NCBI RefSeq assembly: GCF_022539505.1
Contig: NC_061514.1
Coordinates: 34,749,769 to 34,813,768 of the forward strand
DNA: 64,000 bases
Origin: Lolium rigidum
Taxonomy: Eukaryota; Streptophyta; Magnoliopsida; Poales; Poaceae
Direction of reading: 5' to 3'
Positions 12,801-24,508 of the stretch are shown piece by piece. The notes under the pieces are model-generated. The model worked only from the letters and a program-made list of their open reading frames with translations. It was not told the origin of the DNA and ran no database searches. The position numbers were made by a program, and so were the translations under genes. The first letter of the stretch is position 1, and each line of letters opens with the position of its first letter.

Positions 12801-13494
12801 GCGAACGCGGCCGGAAAGGAGCTCCATGAAGTTCTAGTAAACCGGTGAAGGCTGACGGACATAGTTCTTCTGAATAAAAGCAACCTTTTGAAGAAATGGT
12901 TATGAAAACCTGCATTGGTATTAGACTTTCTGATCTAATGTCGTAGCTAGTGCATTAAACACCTCTTTCCTATAATAAACTTGTTGAGTACGCTCGTACT
13001 CATCCCACTCTTAAATCCCCTGCTTAGATATGGAGGCCTCGAAGGAGGATCTACCATGCAACTCGAAGACCGAGGAGTATACAAATACTTCAAGGGGACA
13101 GGAACCTGCACGAAGAGTCAAACACCACAACTACCATGGAGAAAACCTAGATTAAGTAGTAGAAGGGAACTAGCTTCCTAAACCTAGCTCCTATTTAGCT
13201 AGAATCTAGTCATAGCCTCTTCAGCTAGTCAAATACTCTATAAATAGAGTCCGTGATAAGATTAGATCACGAGTCGTTCTTCTGGAGTTATTTGCAGTTT
13301 TACCTCATTGTAAAGTAGGAGGCTGTGTGGATCTTTTGTAAAGAGTCTGTGTTGTAATTCTATAGACATGCCTTGGACCTGCATATGTTTCTGTTGTACC
13401 ACTCTGAGCGATATAATACGAGTGGAACGGTGTTTCATTGGTGTTATATCAGACTTGCATACTACACCATGCAGTGGTATGCCGGGTCACCACA
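9824..13494 (+). mobile_element. Right part of the long Gypsy LTR
   Basis: This resumes the LTR interrupted at 2966. It has a GC-rich stretch (9824-10610), then an AT-rich stretch with AACCCTAA-like words (10980-11070). A duplicated pair follows, built on GTTCTTCA(A/G)AAGTTAT(T/A)CTTTTGAAGAA, at about 11355 and 11650. A TATAAATAGAG box lies near 13240. The likely LTR end is CACCACA at 13494, because the next bases belong to a different LTR family. Without the nested element the LTR would be about 6.1 kb, which is long, so a further unrecognised insertion within it is possible. Confidence 0.5.
12386..12441. repeat. 28-bp perfect tandem duplication
   Basis: Two adjacent identical 28-bp units (ACCCTTGATCCAAGAGAGGA and the following ACAAGTGGT-type bases) lie inside the Gypsy LTR. 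The perfect identity points to a recent local duplication. Confidence 0.9.
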
Positions 13495-13499
13495 TCCCT

Positions 13500-13829
13500 C
13501 CCCACATGTTGGCGCGGGGGGCCCCACTACCGCGCCGCCCTAAGGTGTGGGCCCCCTGCTGGCCTTCCTCGACTCTTCTTCGGACTTCTGGAACACTCCG
13601 TGGAAAATAGGGCCGTGGGCTTTTGTTTCGTCCAATTCCGAGAAATTTGTAAACCAACTTTTCTGAAATAAAAAACAGCAGAAAATAGGAACTGGCACTG
13701 TGGCATCTTGTTAATAGGTTAGTCCCAGAAAATGTATAAAAACATTATAAAGTGTGAATAAAACATGTAGGTATTGTCATAAAACTAGCATAGAACATAA
13801 GAAATTATAGATACGTTGGAGACGTATCA
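13500..13829 (-). mobile_element. Truncated LTR of the same family as the nested element
   Basis: The stretch matches the LTR at 4340-4663 and 9490-9818 with much more divergence, and ends with the same GTTGGAGACGTATCA. Only the start of the LTR (minus orientation) is left. The outer Gypsy LTR appears to abut it at about 13495, which suggests that the outer element inserted into this older LTR. Confidence 0.75.
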
Positions 13830-14439
13830 CTGGCTCGAACCAGGGTCGCTATCAGGCGGGCCCGTGGGAGAAGAGAGCGGACGCTCGGTGCGACTGCACA
13901 GCGTACGCGGAAGAAAAACTGCATACCTCTTCGTTATACGCGCCGCCATTAATCCCCGTTGAATAAAACCCATGTGCCTGCTCTAATTCATCTCCAACCG
14001 GCTGCCATTTTTCTTCTTCTCCAGCACCGGCTAGCCACCATGAGCAACCTATCATTGCCATCGGACACCGACAGCAAGGGAAGCCACCGGGATGGCGGCA
14101 TTGGTGGGATAGGGTTGCCACGCCGAGCAACCCTAGCTCCCCGCTGACGGAGGGCGAGGAGGAGGGGACGTCGTTGGCCTCGACGGCCAGGACGAGGAGG
14201 AGGAATCAGATACAATGTGGGCACGGCTGGAGGCGCTGGAGATGGCCGACGACGCGGCGGCGGCAAGGAAGGAGGCAAGGGCCCGGGCGAGGGCGAGGGC
14301 GCAGGATCGTCATCCGTTCACAGACGACGAGGAAGACCCTAATGACCACTCATCGGAGGGGAAATCAAGCTCATCGGACGCGTCGACCGGTAGTACCTCT
14401 TCGGAGGAGGTGACGAGCAGGAGGCGCGTTCGTGAGGAT

Positions 14440-16794
14440 TGAAAGATCGAGATGTCGCCTAGAGGGGGGGGGTGAATAGGCAATTACAAACTCTTACGAA
14501 TTTGTCTTGTAAGAATGCGGAATTAAACTATCGTTTAGTTTACAAGCACAAACCCTAGATATGCTAAGATCAACTAACTGTAACAATAACAACTAGAGCT
14601 AAGCAAGATAGGCACAAGATATATGTAGCACAAGTGATAGCAAGATATATGTACTTCAAGCACGATGGCTATCACAAGGAAAGAGAGCTCGGGTATAGAA
14701 ATAACCGAGGCACGCGGAGACGAGGATGTATTCCCGTGTTCCCTTCCTTTGCAAGAAGGTACGTCACGTTTGGAGGAGTGAAGGTCCCACGAAGGATTTC
14801 CCGCGCCACGAAGGCTCACCCTATTCTCCGAACCACACCCACGAAGGATAATGGCCCTTTCCTTATGGTTAGCTTTTCCTCCGCTCCGGAGATGGCAAGC
14901 TCCACAACCACTTCACAAGCTCCACGAAGGAGAAGCCCGGGTCTCTTCACAATCTTCTTGAAGAGATCACCGGAGCACCAACCACCAAGCCAACTAGGAG
15001 GTCTCCCTCCAAGAGTAACAAGCTCACGGTCTCTCACTCGAACTAATCATGGTGGAGAGCTCAACACTATGCAATGATGCAAAGCAAGAACACTAGAGGT
15101 GTTCAAATCCTTCACTCTCAAATCCCACCCAAGCAACAAATGCTAAGATGAGATTGGAGAGGAAGAACAATGGGAAAAGTCAACAAAAGACTCCAAGATC
15201 TAGATCCTAAGAGTTCCCCTCACTTAGAGGAGAAATGGATTGGTGGAAGTGTAGATCTAGATCTCCTCTCTTAGATCCCTCAAGAATGAGCAAGAATCAT
15301 GGGGGGGGGAACAAGAGAGAGAGCAAGTTCTTCAAAGGCAACAATGGAGGTAAGAGAATAGAAGAACTAACTCAGTCCAAGGTGGAAGAAGTGCTATTTA
15401 TAGCCCAAGAGCAAATATAACCGTTGGGAAAAAGTTGGGCTGAGTAAACCGTCGAGGAGGCCGGTCAACCGGGCCTGGAGCCGGGCCGTCCGGTCCAGGG
15501 CCCGGTCAGACCGGGCCACAAACCGGACCAGCCGGTCCAAACCGGGCGGCAGGCCGGACCCCGACCGGGGGTCACTTTGCGTCTTCCAGGAGCTCATCCG
15601 GTTGGCGCCCGGTTGGCGACCGGTCGACCGGACGACACGCCGAGCCCGCCGGTCAGTAGGCCGGCCGACCGGGCAGCAGACCGGATCAGTTCCGCGCACG
15701 GTTGGCGCTCGGTTGGCGACAGGTTGACCGGTCGGCACGCCGGCCAGGCCGGTTGGTAGGCCGGCTGACCGGGCGCCAGGCCGGAGCCAGTCCGGCGCAC
15801 AGGCCGGTCCGACCGGGTCCCTGACCGGGAGAGCAGGAAAACATGTTATACAAAAACTGTGATAACTTTTGTGTCCGGACCCCGATTGACATGAAACCAA
15901 TTTTGTTGGAAATATGGAGACTCCTCACAGAACATTTTAGATGATTTTTAGAGAGGGAGTCTCCCACCGTCAAGAAACGGTGAAGACGTCCAAACCCGAA
16001 AACGCAATAGAAGATGCATGCGGATTCCGTTTTCGATGAACTTGGGCTTGTTGTAAAGCTAGCAACAAGCTCAAGAACCTCACACATAGAAACACCAAGA
16101 AGCAATAAGGATATGCAAAGTATGCAAAGGATTGAGCTCCCTAAGACGATGTGATCAAGTTACCCAACCGAAATCCCCTCTTGATAGTGCGGCTATCTAT
16201 CCTATAATCCGGTCTCCCAACAACCACCTTGAGACCGGTAAAAGGAAAACCTAGCAAGGCCATACCTTTGCCTTGCGCATCCCGCTTGATCTTGGTGATA
16301 GCTCTTCACGCTCCACTCAAGCCGGAATGCCTCACTTGATCATTGTCGCTTCGTGAAGACTCACAAATGCTCCCCCATACACCATGATGGGAAAGCTCTA
16401 TTGATGCACATCTTCACATGTCCATTATCACCAAATGGACGGCAAGCTTCAAGCATGTGATCCACTTGATATGCTCATCTTGAACTTGCCCGTCTTAACC
16501 TTGTACCTTCTCATACTCTCATAAGATAGAGCATGGCTAATATTGAGTTCCACATAAGAACTCCATCTTCATTTCTTCTTCTTGATCATATCACATATAT
16601 CTCTTCAAATCGATGATCTTGATGCCAACACACAAGATGTGTCTTTATTTTCATGGCATCCATACTTGAATCCAACACATGGAATACAAGTAGAACCTAT
16701 GGAATATTCCTACATATAAACTCAATGAAAACATTAGTCCATAGGGGTTGTCATTAATTACCAAAACCACACATAGGGGCAATGTACCCTTACA
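14440..16794 (-). mobile_element. Solo LTR of a Copia (SIRE/Maximus-type) retrotransposon
   Basis: This LTR is flanked on both sides by AGGAT (14435-14439 and 16795-16799). On the minus strand it opens TGTAAGGGTACATTGCCCC and ends CTCGATCTTTCA. No internal region or second LTR is present, so it is a product of LTR-LTR recombination. It contains a G-run at 14465-14472 and a GC-rich CCGG-dense core (15455-15835). The assignment to the long-LTR Copia group of grasses rests on my memory of its terminal sequences. Confidence 0.85.
15455..15835. repeat. CCGG/ACCGG-dense block inside the solo LTR
   Basis: About 380 bp are packed with irregularly spaced ACCGG, CCGGT, GGCCGG and CCGGGC words. A larger duplicated unit, approximately GTTGGCGnnCGGTTGGCGACCGGTCGACCGG, occurs near 15600 and again near 15700. 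Frames on both strands are open because stop codons are rare in such sequence. I see no gene. Confidence 0.7.
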
Positions 16795-16838
16795 AGGATG
16801 ACGAGGCGGGGCCTTCTAACAAGAAGTACAAGAATTAG

Positions 16839-17339
16839 TTAGTTTAAAATTTGTCTGTTCTCCTAGTTTGTATGTTAAATATGTTTGAACTTGTTCGATT
16901 CGACTTCGCATGGCATGATCAAACAATATATAGATTCTACTTAAGTTTCTCCAAAATGCGTCGGACCGCTGGGGTTGCCCCCAGACGCAAACAGACAAAA
17001 CGCCGTGGGCCAGCCCTGTCGACAACCAGACAAAAAAATACACAAATATTCTCCTCTTTCACCTCGCGACCATCTTCCATCCCCGATGTCGCCGCCGCAA
17101 CCACCCCTCGCCGCAACGGTCCATTGCCGTCGGTAGGAACCCACTCCACCGCTGCATATAATCCGCCTCAACCCTCGCCACCTCGCCGCTCCTTTCCACC
17201 ATCGTCGTTCACCCGCTCCCGCCACCACTGCTACCCCCACCACACTCCCACCTTGCACGTGAGCCGCGCTCATGGACGAGGAGCTTGCTGTCGCGGCTGC
17301 TACCAGGGACGAGAAAACTTTTAAATTTATGTGGTTTGA
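16839..17339. other. Non-coding/degenerate stretch downstream of the split ORF
   Basis: A stretch near 16960-17010 (CCGCTGGGGTTGCCCCCAGACG) contains a short hairpin-like inverted repeat. It is followed by a Pro/Ser-biased CT-rich tract to 17300 that resembles a 5' leader or decayed coding sequence. I cannot support a gene. Confidence 0.3.
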
Positions 17340-17343
17340 TGAA

Positions 17344-17855
17344 TTTTTTTAAGTTATAATAAATTATCACAATTTATGCGGCTGGATGGAGGTGGTTTTT
17401 GGTGGAGTGGTGTTCATCTACCACGTTGTCGTCGATGATTCTCAGCGGCGTGGAGCTGCGGGGTATCGAATACGGGCGAGGATTGCTGGACGCGAGCAAG
17501 ATGGTGGAGCTGTTTGGTGTTATGGTGACATTGACGGCAGGCCTCACACGGTAATACGTTGATCTCGCTTGGAGATGGGTTCGAGATAGATGGCGGTTGC
17601 GAACTCTGCGACATGTGCAATGACACACCCTCAGAGTTTTGCTTTTTGGATGATGTGTGTTGGTGTACCGTCAGGGAGTATGGCCTTGTTCATGGCCCCC
17701 CTTCATCGTAGGTATAGCGAGTTGTCGCTAGGAAGGAGGCTTCGAGATTGATCTTTATATTCCCCTTGTAAGATATTGCGAATAATTTAATAAAGAAAAA
17801 AGTTATGCGTATCCTTTGGATGCAGAGGCTGGGATGCTCCTTGATCGAAAAAAAA
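17344..17855 (+). mobile_element. 5'-truncated LINE 3' end
   Basis: The segment ends in the words typical of grass L1-like 3' untranslated regions: CCCCTTGTAAGATATTGCGAATAATTTAATAAAG, then GGATGCAGAGGCTGGGATG, then ATCG and a run of eight A (about 17848-17855). The start is uncertain. TTTAAATTTA occurs just before (17330-17339) and after (17861-17870) and may be the target duplication. Confidence 0.6.
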
Positions 17856-18149
17856 TGTTGTTTAAATTTAATTATATATGAAATTATATTGGGAGCGCCT
17901 ATAAGGTGCACGACAAGTCTCCATTTTACATTTCACACTATGTTCTCTATACGGTCCCTAAAATAGCTGCGTGGACACCGGTAGAGCGAGTAGAGATTCT
18001 CTAAGCATTGAACCAAGTTGGTTCTCACGCTCGTGCTTGTATTACATATATCAAAGATGACCCCTTCTGCTAAAATTTTAGCAGTTTGAGAACTGTTGAT
18101 GGTAGCCTTTTATCCATAGAGCGATGGACACGTAATCCATTTTCACTGT

Positions 18150-21100
18150 AGGTGGAGATCTGTTACTGTAGATCTACGAATATGTTTGGTTTTGTTTCCT
18201 TTCTTTTTGCGTGTGAATTCCATAGAAACCGGCAGCGTTCGGTAGTCTTCCGGTTATCTGAATATATGGGTCTTCTCTTTTTTTCCTCCCTACCCATGAT
18301 TTCCGGTAGTCTATCTTCCTTTCCAACCGTCTGTTTTCTTTACGACGATCAAAGCGGTAGGCAAATCGGTAGCTGCAGTCAAAGCGGTGGCACGCAAATC
18401 GGCAGACGAGCGAACAATTCCGTGGTCTCCGGACTCTTCCGCACGGCCTCCTCCATTGAAGTGCTCTCTAACGAATCCCCACCTCCACCGCCCACAACAC
18501 CTCATCCCGCTGTCGCGACGCCATATTTTGGTCCCAGCCAACGGAAGCCGGCCACATCTACCTGCAAGGTAGGAAGACACGGGCCGATGGGAGCTCGCCC
18601 AGCGGCGACGCAGCTCGACGGGACGAGCAGCAGCGCCGGCAAGAATTTGAAGCCGCACTACGGCACCCCCTCCCTCGATGAGATATCTTCTCCCCTTGCT
18701 CTCTCATCTCCGTCTTCTTTCCCCTCTTTTTTTTTTCCTCACCATGGGCCCGAAAAGTTTCAGGAAGGGCGTGACGGCTGGCGTGTGTGCGGGTCAGCGA
18801 CGAGCTCGAGGCCACAAAACAGAGGTGCCTGGCGTTGGACGCGCCAGCAGGATGTATACGTCGCTGGAGGCCTTCGACGGCCGACGGGCGGCCGTGGCGA
18901 ATCAGAGGCGGGCTCACCCTGGAGCTCCACCTTCACCTGCACGCCCTCAATTCTATGGCGTGCGGCGGCCCGAGCGCATCCCCGACCACGAAGGCGCAAT
19001 GACCAGTGCACACTAGGAGATGGACCTCTGCCAGTGACTCCTCCACGGACAATAGCAAGCTGAACATAAAAGGCTGCGACAGATGACCCGTCTCTTCTGC
19101 AGATGCGTGTCCTCCGTCTGTGCCTTTGTAAGTTTTAACTCCTACTCTGTCTCTCAACGTATTTCTCTCTTTTTCTCACTCGGGAGCAGCTACTGAGGTG
19201 CAGGCGGCCAGGAGGCACAAGGAGCAGTGAGGTCGGTGGTGCTACAAATCCTCACGTATTTGATGGAATGTCCCACAGGTACTAAGGTTCAGTTTTTTTT
19301 GTTGACAATTAAGGTTCAGCTTTTTTGGTTCCTCTTTTCTCTCTCTTTTTATTGTAGCCAAATTACTCATCCTTAGGTTTCATTTATCATACACCATTAT
19401 ATCTTGCAGCTGACGAGATGGATGGTGTGCTCAGTCCAAGAAGAGTGGTGTTAATATTACCAAGAAGTAGACTTCTGTCAATTGTTCTCGGGTCAATTTT
19501 TAAACGGGGATCCTTGGTCCTCTCTCCATGTACAGAAGGTCAGTTGCCATACTCCATGGATTTGGCCACATCCTCCCTACATTGGTTCTTAATCGTTTTG
19601 TTTCTTCTGATTGCTTTTGCTTCGTATGTTGAATTTCAGAGTTTTTGAATTATGCGTCTCTGCTCTCACACAAATAGGTCAACTTCTTTTGGTACTACAT
19701 GAAATAGTTTCAGAGTTCATGATGGGCTTAATAAAGAGTGTGCTACTTGGTGAGCTTAGTGCAAAATCCTTATAGGTGCTAAAATGTTCCTACCTGCAAG
19801 GGTCTATATAGTAGCATGATTAGGACAAACGGGGAAACAAAAACTGCTTAAAAATGGTAGTTTAAAAAACACATAAGCTGAATTACCAACTCTTTATTTG
19901 GTCGTTTCAAGAAAAATGAAGCTGCATTACCAACTGTTGGCTCAGTTATACGCATAAAATCACTCCTTAGTATAGGAAGTGCGGAGGAAGTATATCTTAA
20001 GTACATATCTTTTCCTCATACATTACTCATAATGGGGTAAGTTCTTATGGTCAGTATGCATTATCATGTATAATAGCTAATAATTTTAGTTTTCTTCTTA
20101 ATTAGCCGATTTACCACTGTTAATTTTACTTTTGCTCAAGAAAAACACTCCGTTATCTTTCTTCATGCAAACGAACTATTAACTTGGACCAGTATTCAGA
20201 TAAAATATTTCTCATTAATGATCCCAGAGGGTGATCCGGTATTTCTTAGGTTTATAGGTATATTGCGTTGAGTACCATCTGTCTTTGTCGCTCAGATTAA
20301 TGTGTACATAGACTCATCTTTTTACGCCCTCTAGGCTAAATTGGACGTGGCCCAGAAATTATGTATGGTCAGTTCAATCATGGTTTCATTGGATAGGATA
20401 TTCATTACAAGATAGCAAGCCATGTCAAGTTAATAAATATGAGACGAGCCTAAACGAGCATACTGAACTTGGATGGCACAAACGTTTCGATTTTGTAGTT
20501 TTAGATGATTTTATCAGCCTTGCATTCTTAATTTCAATACTGTAAATGCTGTGACCAGACAAACTACTTCTGCGGAGAACCATAGTTGAACAAAAACCAT
20601 CTGACTGAACACCCGCAGATGGTGATCTTACTTATTATTCCATTCATCATGTGCTAACTATTTGAATAGCAACTGTTTTGTGATCTTACTTATTATTCCA
20701 TCCATCAGTCCTATACCCCCACTGATAGTATTTTCATAGTCCTTCCAGTTTCCCTACATAGAACCTCCAGTACATTTATGAATAGCTAAAGTCTTCTTTG
20801 TTCAAAAAAAAAAGTCTTCTTTGTTCAAGTTATTTATTATGGTATATGTTTCCATATGTTTAAAACATCTAGAAAACAAAAGGCTACGATCTGCATGTCT
20901 AAAGGAATAGTACAACCCTCGGTTTTTTTAAAGCTTAAAGCTGGAGCCAAATATTCTATTCAATAAAGCTCTAACCTCGCTTTCCATTTTAAGAATTGTT
21001 GGAAGATGTACCTGTGAATCCTCCACACTGTACACCTTGAGGAGCTTGGTCCTCTGCATTATACACCTTCAGGAGCTTGCCTTTTTCTTTTGTAGAACAC

Positions 21101-23038
21101 ACTGTGTGATTGGGATTTGGGATATGCTTCGTTGAACTGCTGGCGTTAATTTCCGTAATCTGTAGCCACTGGCTCATGTCCAAGATCGAAGCTACTCGGC
21201 TGCAATCGGATCGCGGGGGCTGTGGCGGCGACCATTGGCGGGATCCTGCATTAGGAGCACATCGACATGACCTCGAGCAGAGTGGTTGCGTGCAGTGTTC
21301 AGGAAGTTCAGAGTAACTATTATAAACTCGAAGGCTGCTCATGAAAGCGAATGTTCAGAGTAACTATTATAAATTTCAGTTGTAGGTTTACCAAGAAAAA
21401 ACTTCAACAATTAATCATAAGGCATACTTTTAATCCAAGATCAGGAAGTGTAATACAGTATGATATAACTCACCAGTTTATTCATAATTTTCTCTAGAAG
21501 GATTACTAGCGGATCAGTATTTCCGGTACCATAGTACCTGATATGTTCATTGAATTGCATGTTGGGTAAATTCAGCTCAAGCATGAGCTCACCTAATTTA
21601 CCTTTTGGTTCTGTCCATGCTGCTAGCCTTTCCATGGCTCTTAATATTGGTACCCTGCGTAGGTGACCTTCTTGCACACTTAAAGTTTAGTAGTGTTGAT
21701 GCCAGATGGATCAGACGAAGTAATTGCATAGCATCTATAGAAAGGCATATACATATGTACAATGTTGAGTGCCTTACAAGGGTTACATTAAATTGTCTTA
21801 TCTTACGACTATATGAATGTTATAAACTTCTATTTTCCTGTTGTGATGGTAATAGCCATACTAATCAGAAAATAAATTTGGTATTTGCTCACGGATATGG
21901 CAAGTAAATATGTTTTGCTCCCTGTGAACTTTTATACTTTCTCTGAGGGCTCCGCATAATTCAATGATTTCAGAGTAGATGCTCATTTAGCACTTTGGTA
22001 AGTAGGTATTCTTCTTGATAAACTCTGAAAGGATATTGATAGCAACTGAAAATATAACTTACAGATATATTATTAAAAATTTCTTTCTAAATTTGACTTC
22101 TCCATTCCGTTCAACTCTTCTGTACATCTTATATAGAATGGAATCGCTCCTTCTCCACTAGCTCTTATTACTTACTCTTATCATGCATTGATGCAGGTCA
22201 GAAGAAGTGCAAGCTTAACCATTCTTTTCTGGATTTATTTGCGCCTACAGGTTTGTATGAACAGTAGGTGCATATGAATAGTAGGTGTCACATACACTTC
22301 CATGCCAATACCATGTCCCAACAAATCTCAACTAGTAATAAAAATTCATGTACGTGTCATTGTTCTCATAGCAAACAACATCATTGGAGGCCAGGTCTGC
22401 CTCTTCCGTTAGGTTTCCAAATGGTTGAATTTTTGCTGCAGTCTATGCAAATCTGGAAGAACCTGTGGAGCTTTCTTTATGGACCATGATAGATTCACAT
22501 CTGTCATTTTCAGGCCAGACTAACAGTACATGCCTACCTATGTGTGTTATTTAACTTCTTTCTTCAACAGCATTTATTATGAACTAAGGATTCATTTAGT
22601 GCTTGAAAATAATCTACTTTCCATGATGTTCACCCCGCTTTCGGAAGTACACCAGATATGTATAACTTTCCTTTTGATCATTCCAACTAGCATGCAATTA
22701 AATGCCTTTTTATTTGAAACAACTTGGTCAACACAAAATTGCTAGATGAACATATGGCGAAACATTCCCACCAGTGTGGTGTACCGCCGTGTGAAGGTCT
22801 GATATGCGTATATCTGTATACCTATTCTTTTCACTGCAGTGTATTGTATTCATATAGTGCAATGGGTTCAAACATACACTCAGAGAATGTGTACATACAA
22901 CGCAGTCTGACTGATGCTGCTTCTATTCTTGATTGATGACATGTTTGCATTCACGTATTATGGCTGTCACACTTATTCATAGGTTCGGAAAACTCCAATT
23001 TATTAATTAGTTAGCTTATTATATATCATATTCTCGCG
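18150..23038. other. Probable body of a non-autonomous Helitron with gene-like fragments
   Basis: The region upstream of a clear Helitron 3' terminus has the texture of a captured-gene mosaic. A CT/GC-rich exon-like part (18470-19020) has a 303-codon frame from 18152 without any domain I recognise. AT-rich intron-like parts follow, with one exon-like block on the minus strand (21474-21670). Small direct repeats occur at 20623/20683 (GATCTTACTTATTATTCCAT) and 20790/20812. A Helitron 5' end (A^TC...) could not be fixed. TCTCTATAC near 17944 was considered but is preceded by T. Everything between is non-coding as far as I can tell. Confidence 0.4.
21474..21670 (-). pseudogene. Captured exon-like fragment, unknown gene
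   Basis: On the minus strand there is an open block with protein-like composition (for example LRRVPILRAMERLAAWTEPK, then GKLGELMLELNLPNMQF). It ends at a good splice donor (AAACTG|GTGAGT at 21474/21473) and is preceded by a possible acceptor (TGCAAG) at 21671. The frame contains Trp and Met at normal rates and no stops for about 66 codons, unlike its surroundings. I do not recognise the parent gene. No neighbouring exon of the same gene was found, which fits a fragment carried by a Helitron. Confidence 0.45.
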
Positions 23039-23090
23039 GAAGTTAACATAATCTCACGGGCGCGGCGTGCGCCGCGCCGAAACTTCCTAG
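23039..23090 (+). mobile_element. Helitron 3' terminus (hairpin + CTAG)
   Basis: A perfect 9-bp stem with a 2-base loop, GGCGCGGCG-TG-CGCCGCGCC (23059-23078), lies 8 bases before CTAG at 23087-23090, and the next base is T. This is the canonical Helitron 3' end (hairpin, short spacer, CTRR, insertion before T). The GC-rich hairpin stands out in an AT-rich setting. No Rep/helicase coding sequence is visible upstream, so the element is non-autonomous. Confidence 0.8.
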
Positions 23091-24135
23091 TAAGTTCAAT
23101 GAATAAAGATCTTCTATTGGGTGTGGCATGACGTCTGGAACTGAAGGTGACTCCGGTCTTTGGAAATCGTTATGGTCAGTGAAGGGGAAGATGATAATTA
23201 TACTTTGGCGTTTTTTCCATGACTGTCTTCCTTCTGGCCAATCAACTTCAGAAACGGCACATCTTTACTTGCACTGGTTGTATCTTTTGTGGGCGTCATG
23301 AGTCCATAGAGCATGCACTTTTATTCTACCATTTTGTTCGTGAAGTCTGGGAAGCTGTTCGAACTGTTCATCCAATAAATCTTCAGCGCAAGTATTTTAC
23401 TTCTACTCAGATCTGGACGCTGGATTTTTTTGGACCGGTGTTCTTACTTGGAGGCGACTGCTATGGTCATTTCTATGAGGCATATTTGGGATGCAAGAAA
23501 TAGGTGTCGGGAAGGTGAGCCGATAATGCATCCTAGATTAGTTGCCGAGAAAGCGCTAGCTTATATTCAGATGATCGCTACACATCTTTACAATCCACCA
23601 ACAAGTCATAGGCGCGAGACCAATTCATCAATACTCAAATGGTCTCCGCCGCCGATTGGCATGGTTTTGGTTAATGTGGATGCAGCGATTTTTTCTGTTT
23701 CTCGGATGGGGGTCGGTGTCGTGATCAGAGACCACAATGGCGTGTGCGTGACTGCTTGCAGCGAGTACCAGGAAGAGGTCACGTCGCCGGAGATTGCTGA
23801 AGCACTGGCCTTGAGGTGTGCAATCACCCTTGCTAGGGACGAAGGTTTCACGAAGATCATTATCAATTCTGATTGCTTATCTATGGTGAATCGAGTGAAT
23901 GTAGGGGAGGATGATCGATCCCTATGTGGTCCTTCTATTCATGATATTAGGAAGCCGATGACCTCTTTTACTTCATGCTCCATCAATCATGTTGTTCGTG
24001 GTTTGAACGTTGTTGCTAAGTTGAGTGTATCTTTATGATGTGTTGTGTGGTGGGGTGTATCCGTGAGATCCTTTGCAATGACATTATGATTACGTGATCA
24101 ATAAAATTAAATGTTCTCTCAAAAAATAAAAAAAG
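23091..24135 (+). mobile_element. LINE 3' fragment with zinc-binding and RNase H domains
   Basis: The fragment encodes the end of a plant L1-type polyprotein. A zf-RVT-like region (LWSVKGKMIIILWRFFHD near 23170-23220, then CTGCIFCGRHESIEHALLFY with the Cys-x-x-Cys...His pattern, 23270-23335) leads into a ribonuclease H domain (23670-24035). That domain shows NVDAA, the EIAEALALR helix with its catalytic Glu, and NSDC with the second Asp. At least two frame changes break it, near 23225 and 23480. The 3' end carries AATAAAATTAAATG and an A-rich tail at about 24117-24135. The 5' side is cut by the Helitron end, so it was probably the Helitron's target. Confidence 0.75.
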
Positions 24136-24196
24136 ATTGTGTGGATCCCCTGGTGACTACGAAATTGTCGATGGTGGTGCTGAGGTGCACGGGAAC

Positions 24197-24508
24197 TACA
24201 CCTGGGCAAAGTTCGGGCCGGGCCGGGTTTCGGACCGGGCTTAAAAAAGCTCGCGGGTAAAAAGTCAGGCCCGAGCCCGGCCCGGCCCGACCGTCGGGCC
24301 TGCAAATTAAGCCCGAACCTGGCCCGAACGAGCAAAAAAGCCCGGCCCGGCCCGAGAAGCCCGGCCCGACTAGGCTAAAATGCACAAAAATGAAGGCCCG
24401 AACCCGGACCGGCCCGACGTTCAGGCCCGAACCCGGCCCGAAGTGCAAGCCTGACCCAGCCCGGCCTGGGATTTTCGGTCCGGGCCGGGCTGCCCATGCC
24501 CAGATGTA
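24197..24508. mobile_element. hAT-type MITE, GC-rich, upstream of PCO
   Basis: The element is flanked by the perfect 8-bp duplication ACGGGAAC (24189-24196 and 24509-24516). It has 12-bp inverted ends, TACACCTGGGCA and (as reverse complement of the other end) TACATCTGGGCA. The interior is made of repeated GGCCCGG/CCGGGCC words and can fold on itself. At 312 bp it has no coding capacity. It ends only 188 bp before the PCO start codon. Confidence 0.9.

Larger units (their letters stand above)
14040..16838 (+). pseudogene. Decayed acidic/Ser-rich ORF split by a solo LTR
   Basis: A coding-like tract runs from about 14040, with stops in its first part. A clean frame is present from 14215 to 14439: it begins MWARLEALEMADDAAAARKE and is followed by alternating Arg-Ala, an acidic patch (DDEEDPNDHSSE) and a Ser/Thr-rich stretch. 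The frame is cut by a 2355-bp solo LTR. Removing the LTR and one copy of the AGGAT duplication joins it in frame to 16800-16838, which adds DEAGPSNKKYKN and a stop codon. The product is a small highly charged protein of no family I recognise; it could be a host gene end or an accessory ORF of a DNA transposon. The earlier part (14092-14214) has in-frame TAG codons, so the gene was already dead or spliced differently. Confidence 0.55.

Noticed and set aside
15394..15900. 168-codon minus-strand frame in the CCGG-dense block
   Set aside because: Low-complexity sequence lacking stops by composition, inside a solo LTR.
17944..17953. TCTCTATAC as the Helitron 5' end
   Set aside because: It is preceded by T rather than A and the link to the 3' end at 23090 cannot be shown.
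18152..19063. 303-codon frame starting near a Helitron body
   Set aside because: No domain, skewed composition, and competing frames on both strands. Kept only as part of the Helitron-body region.
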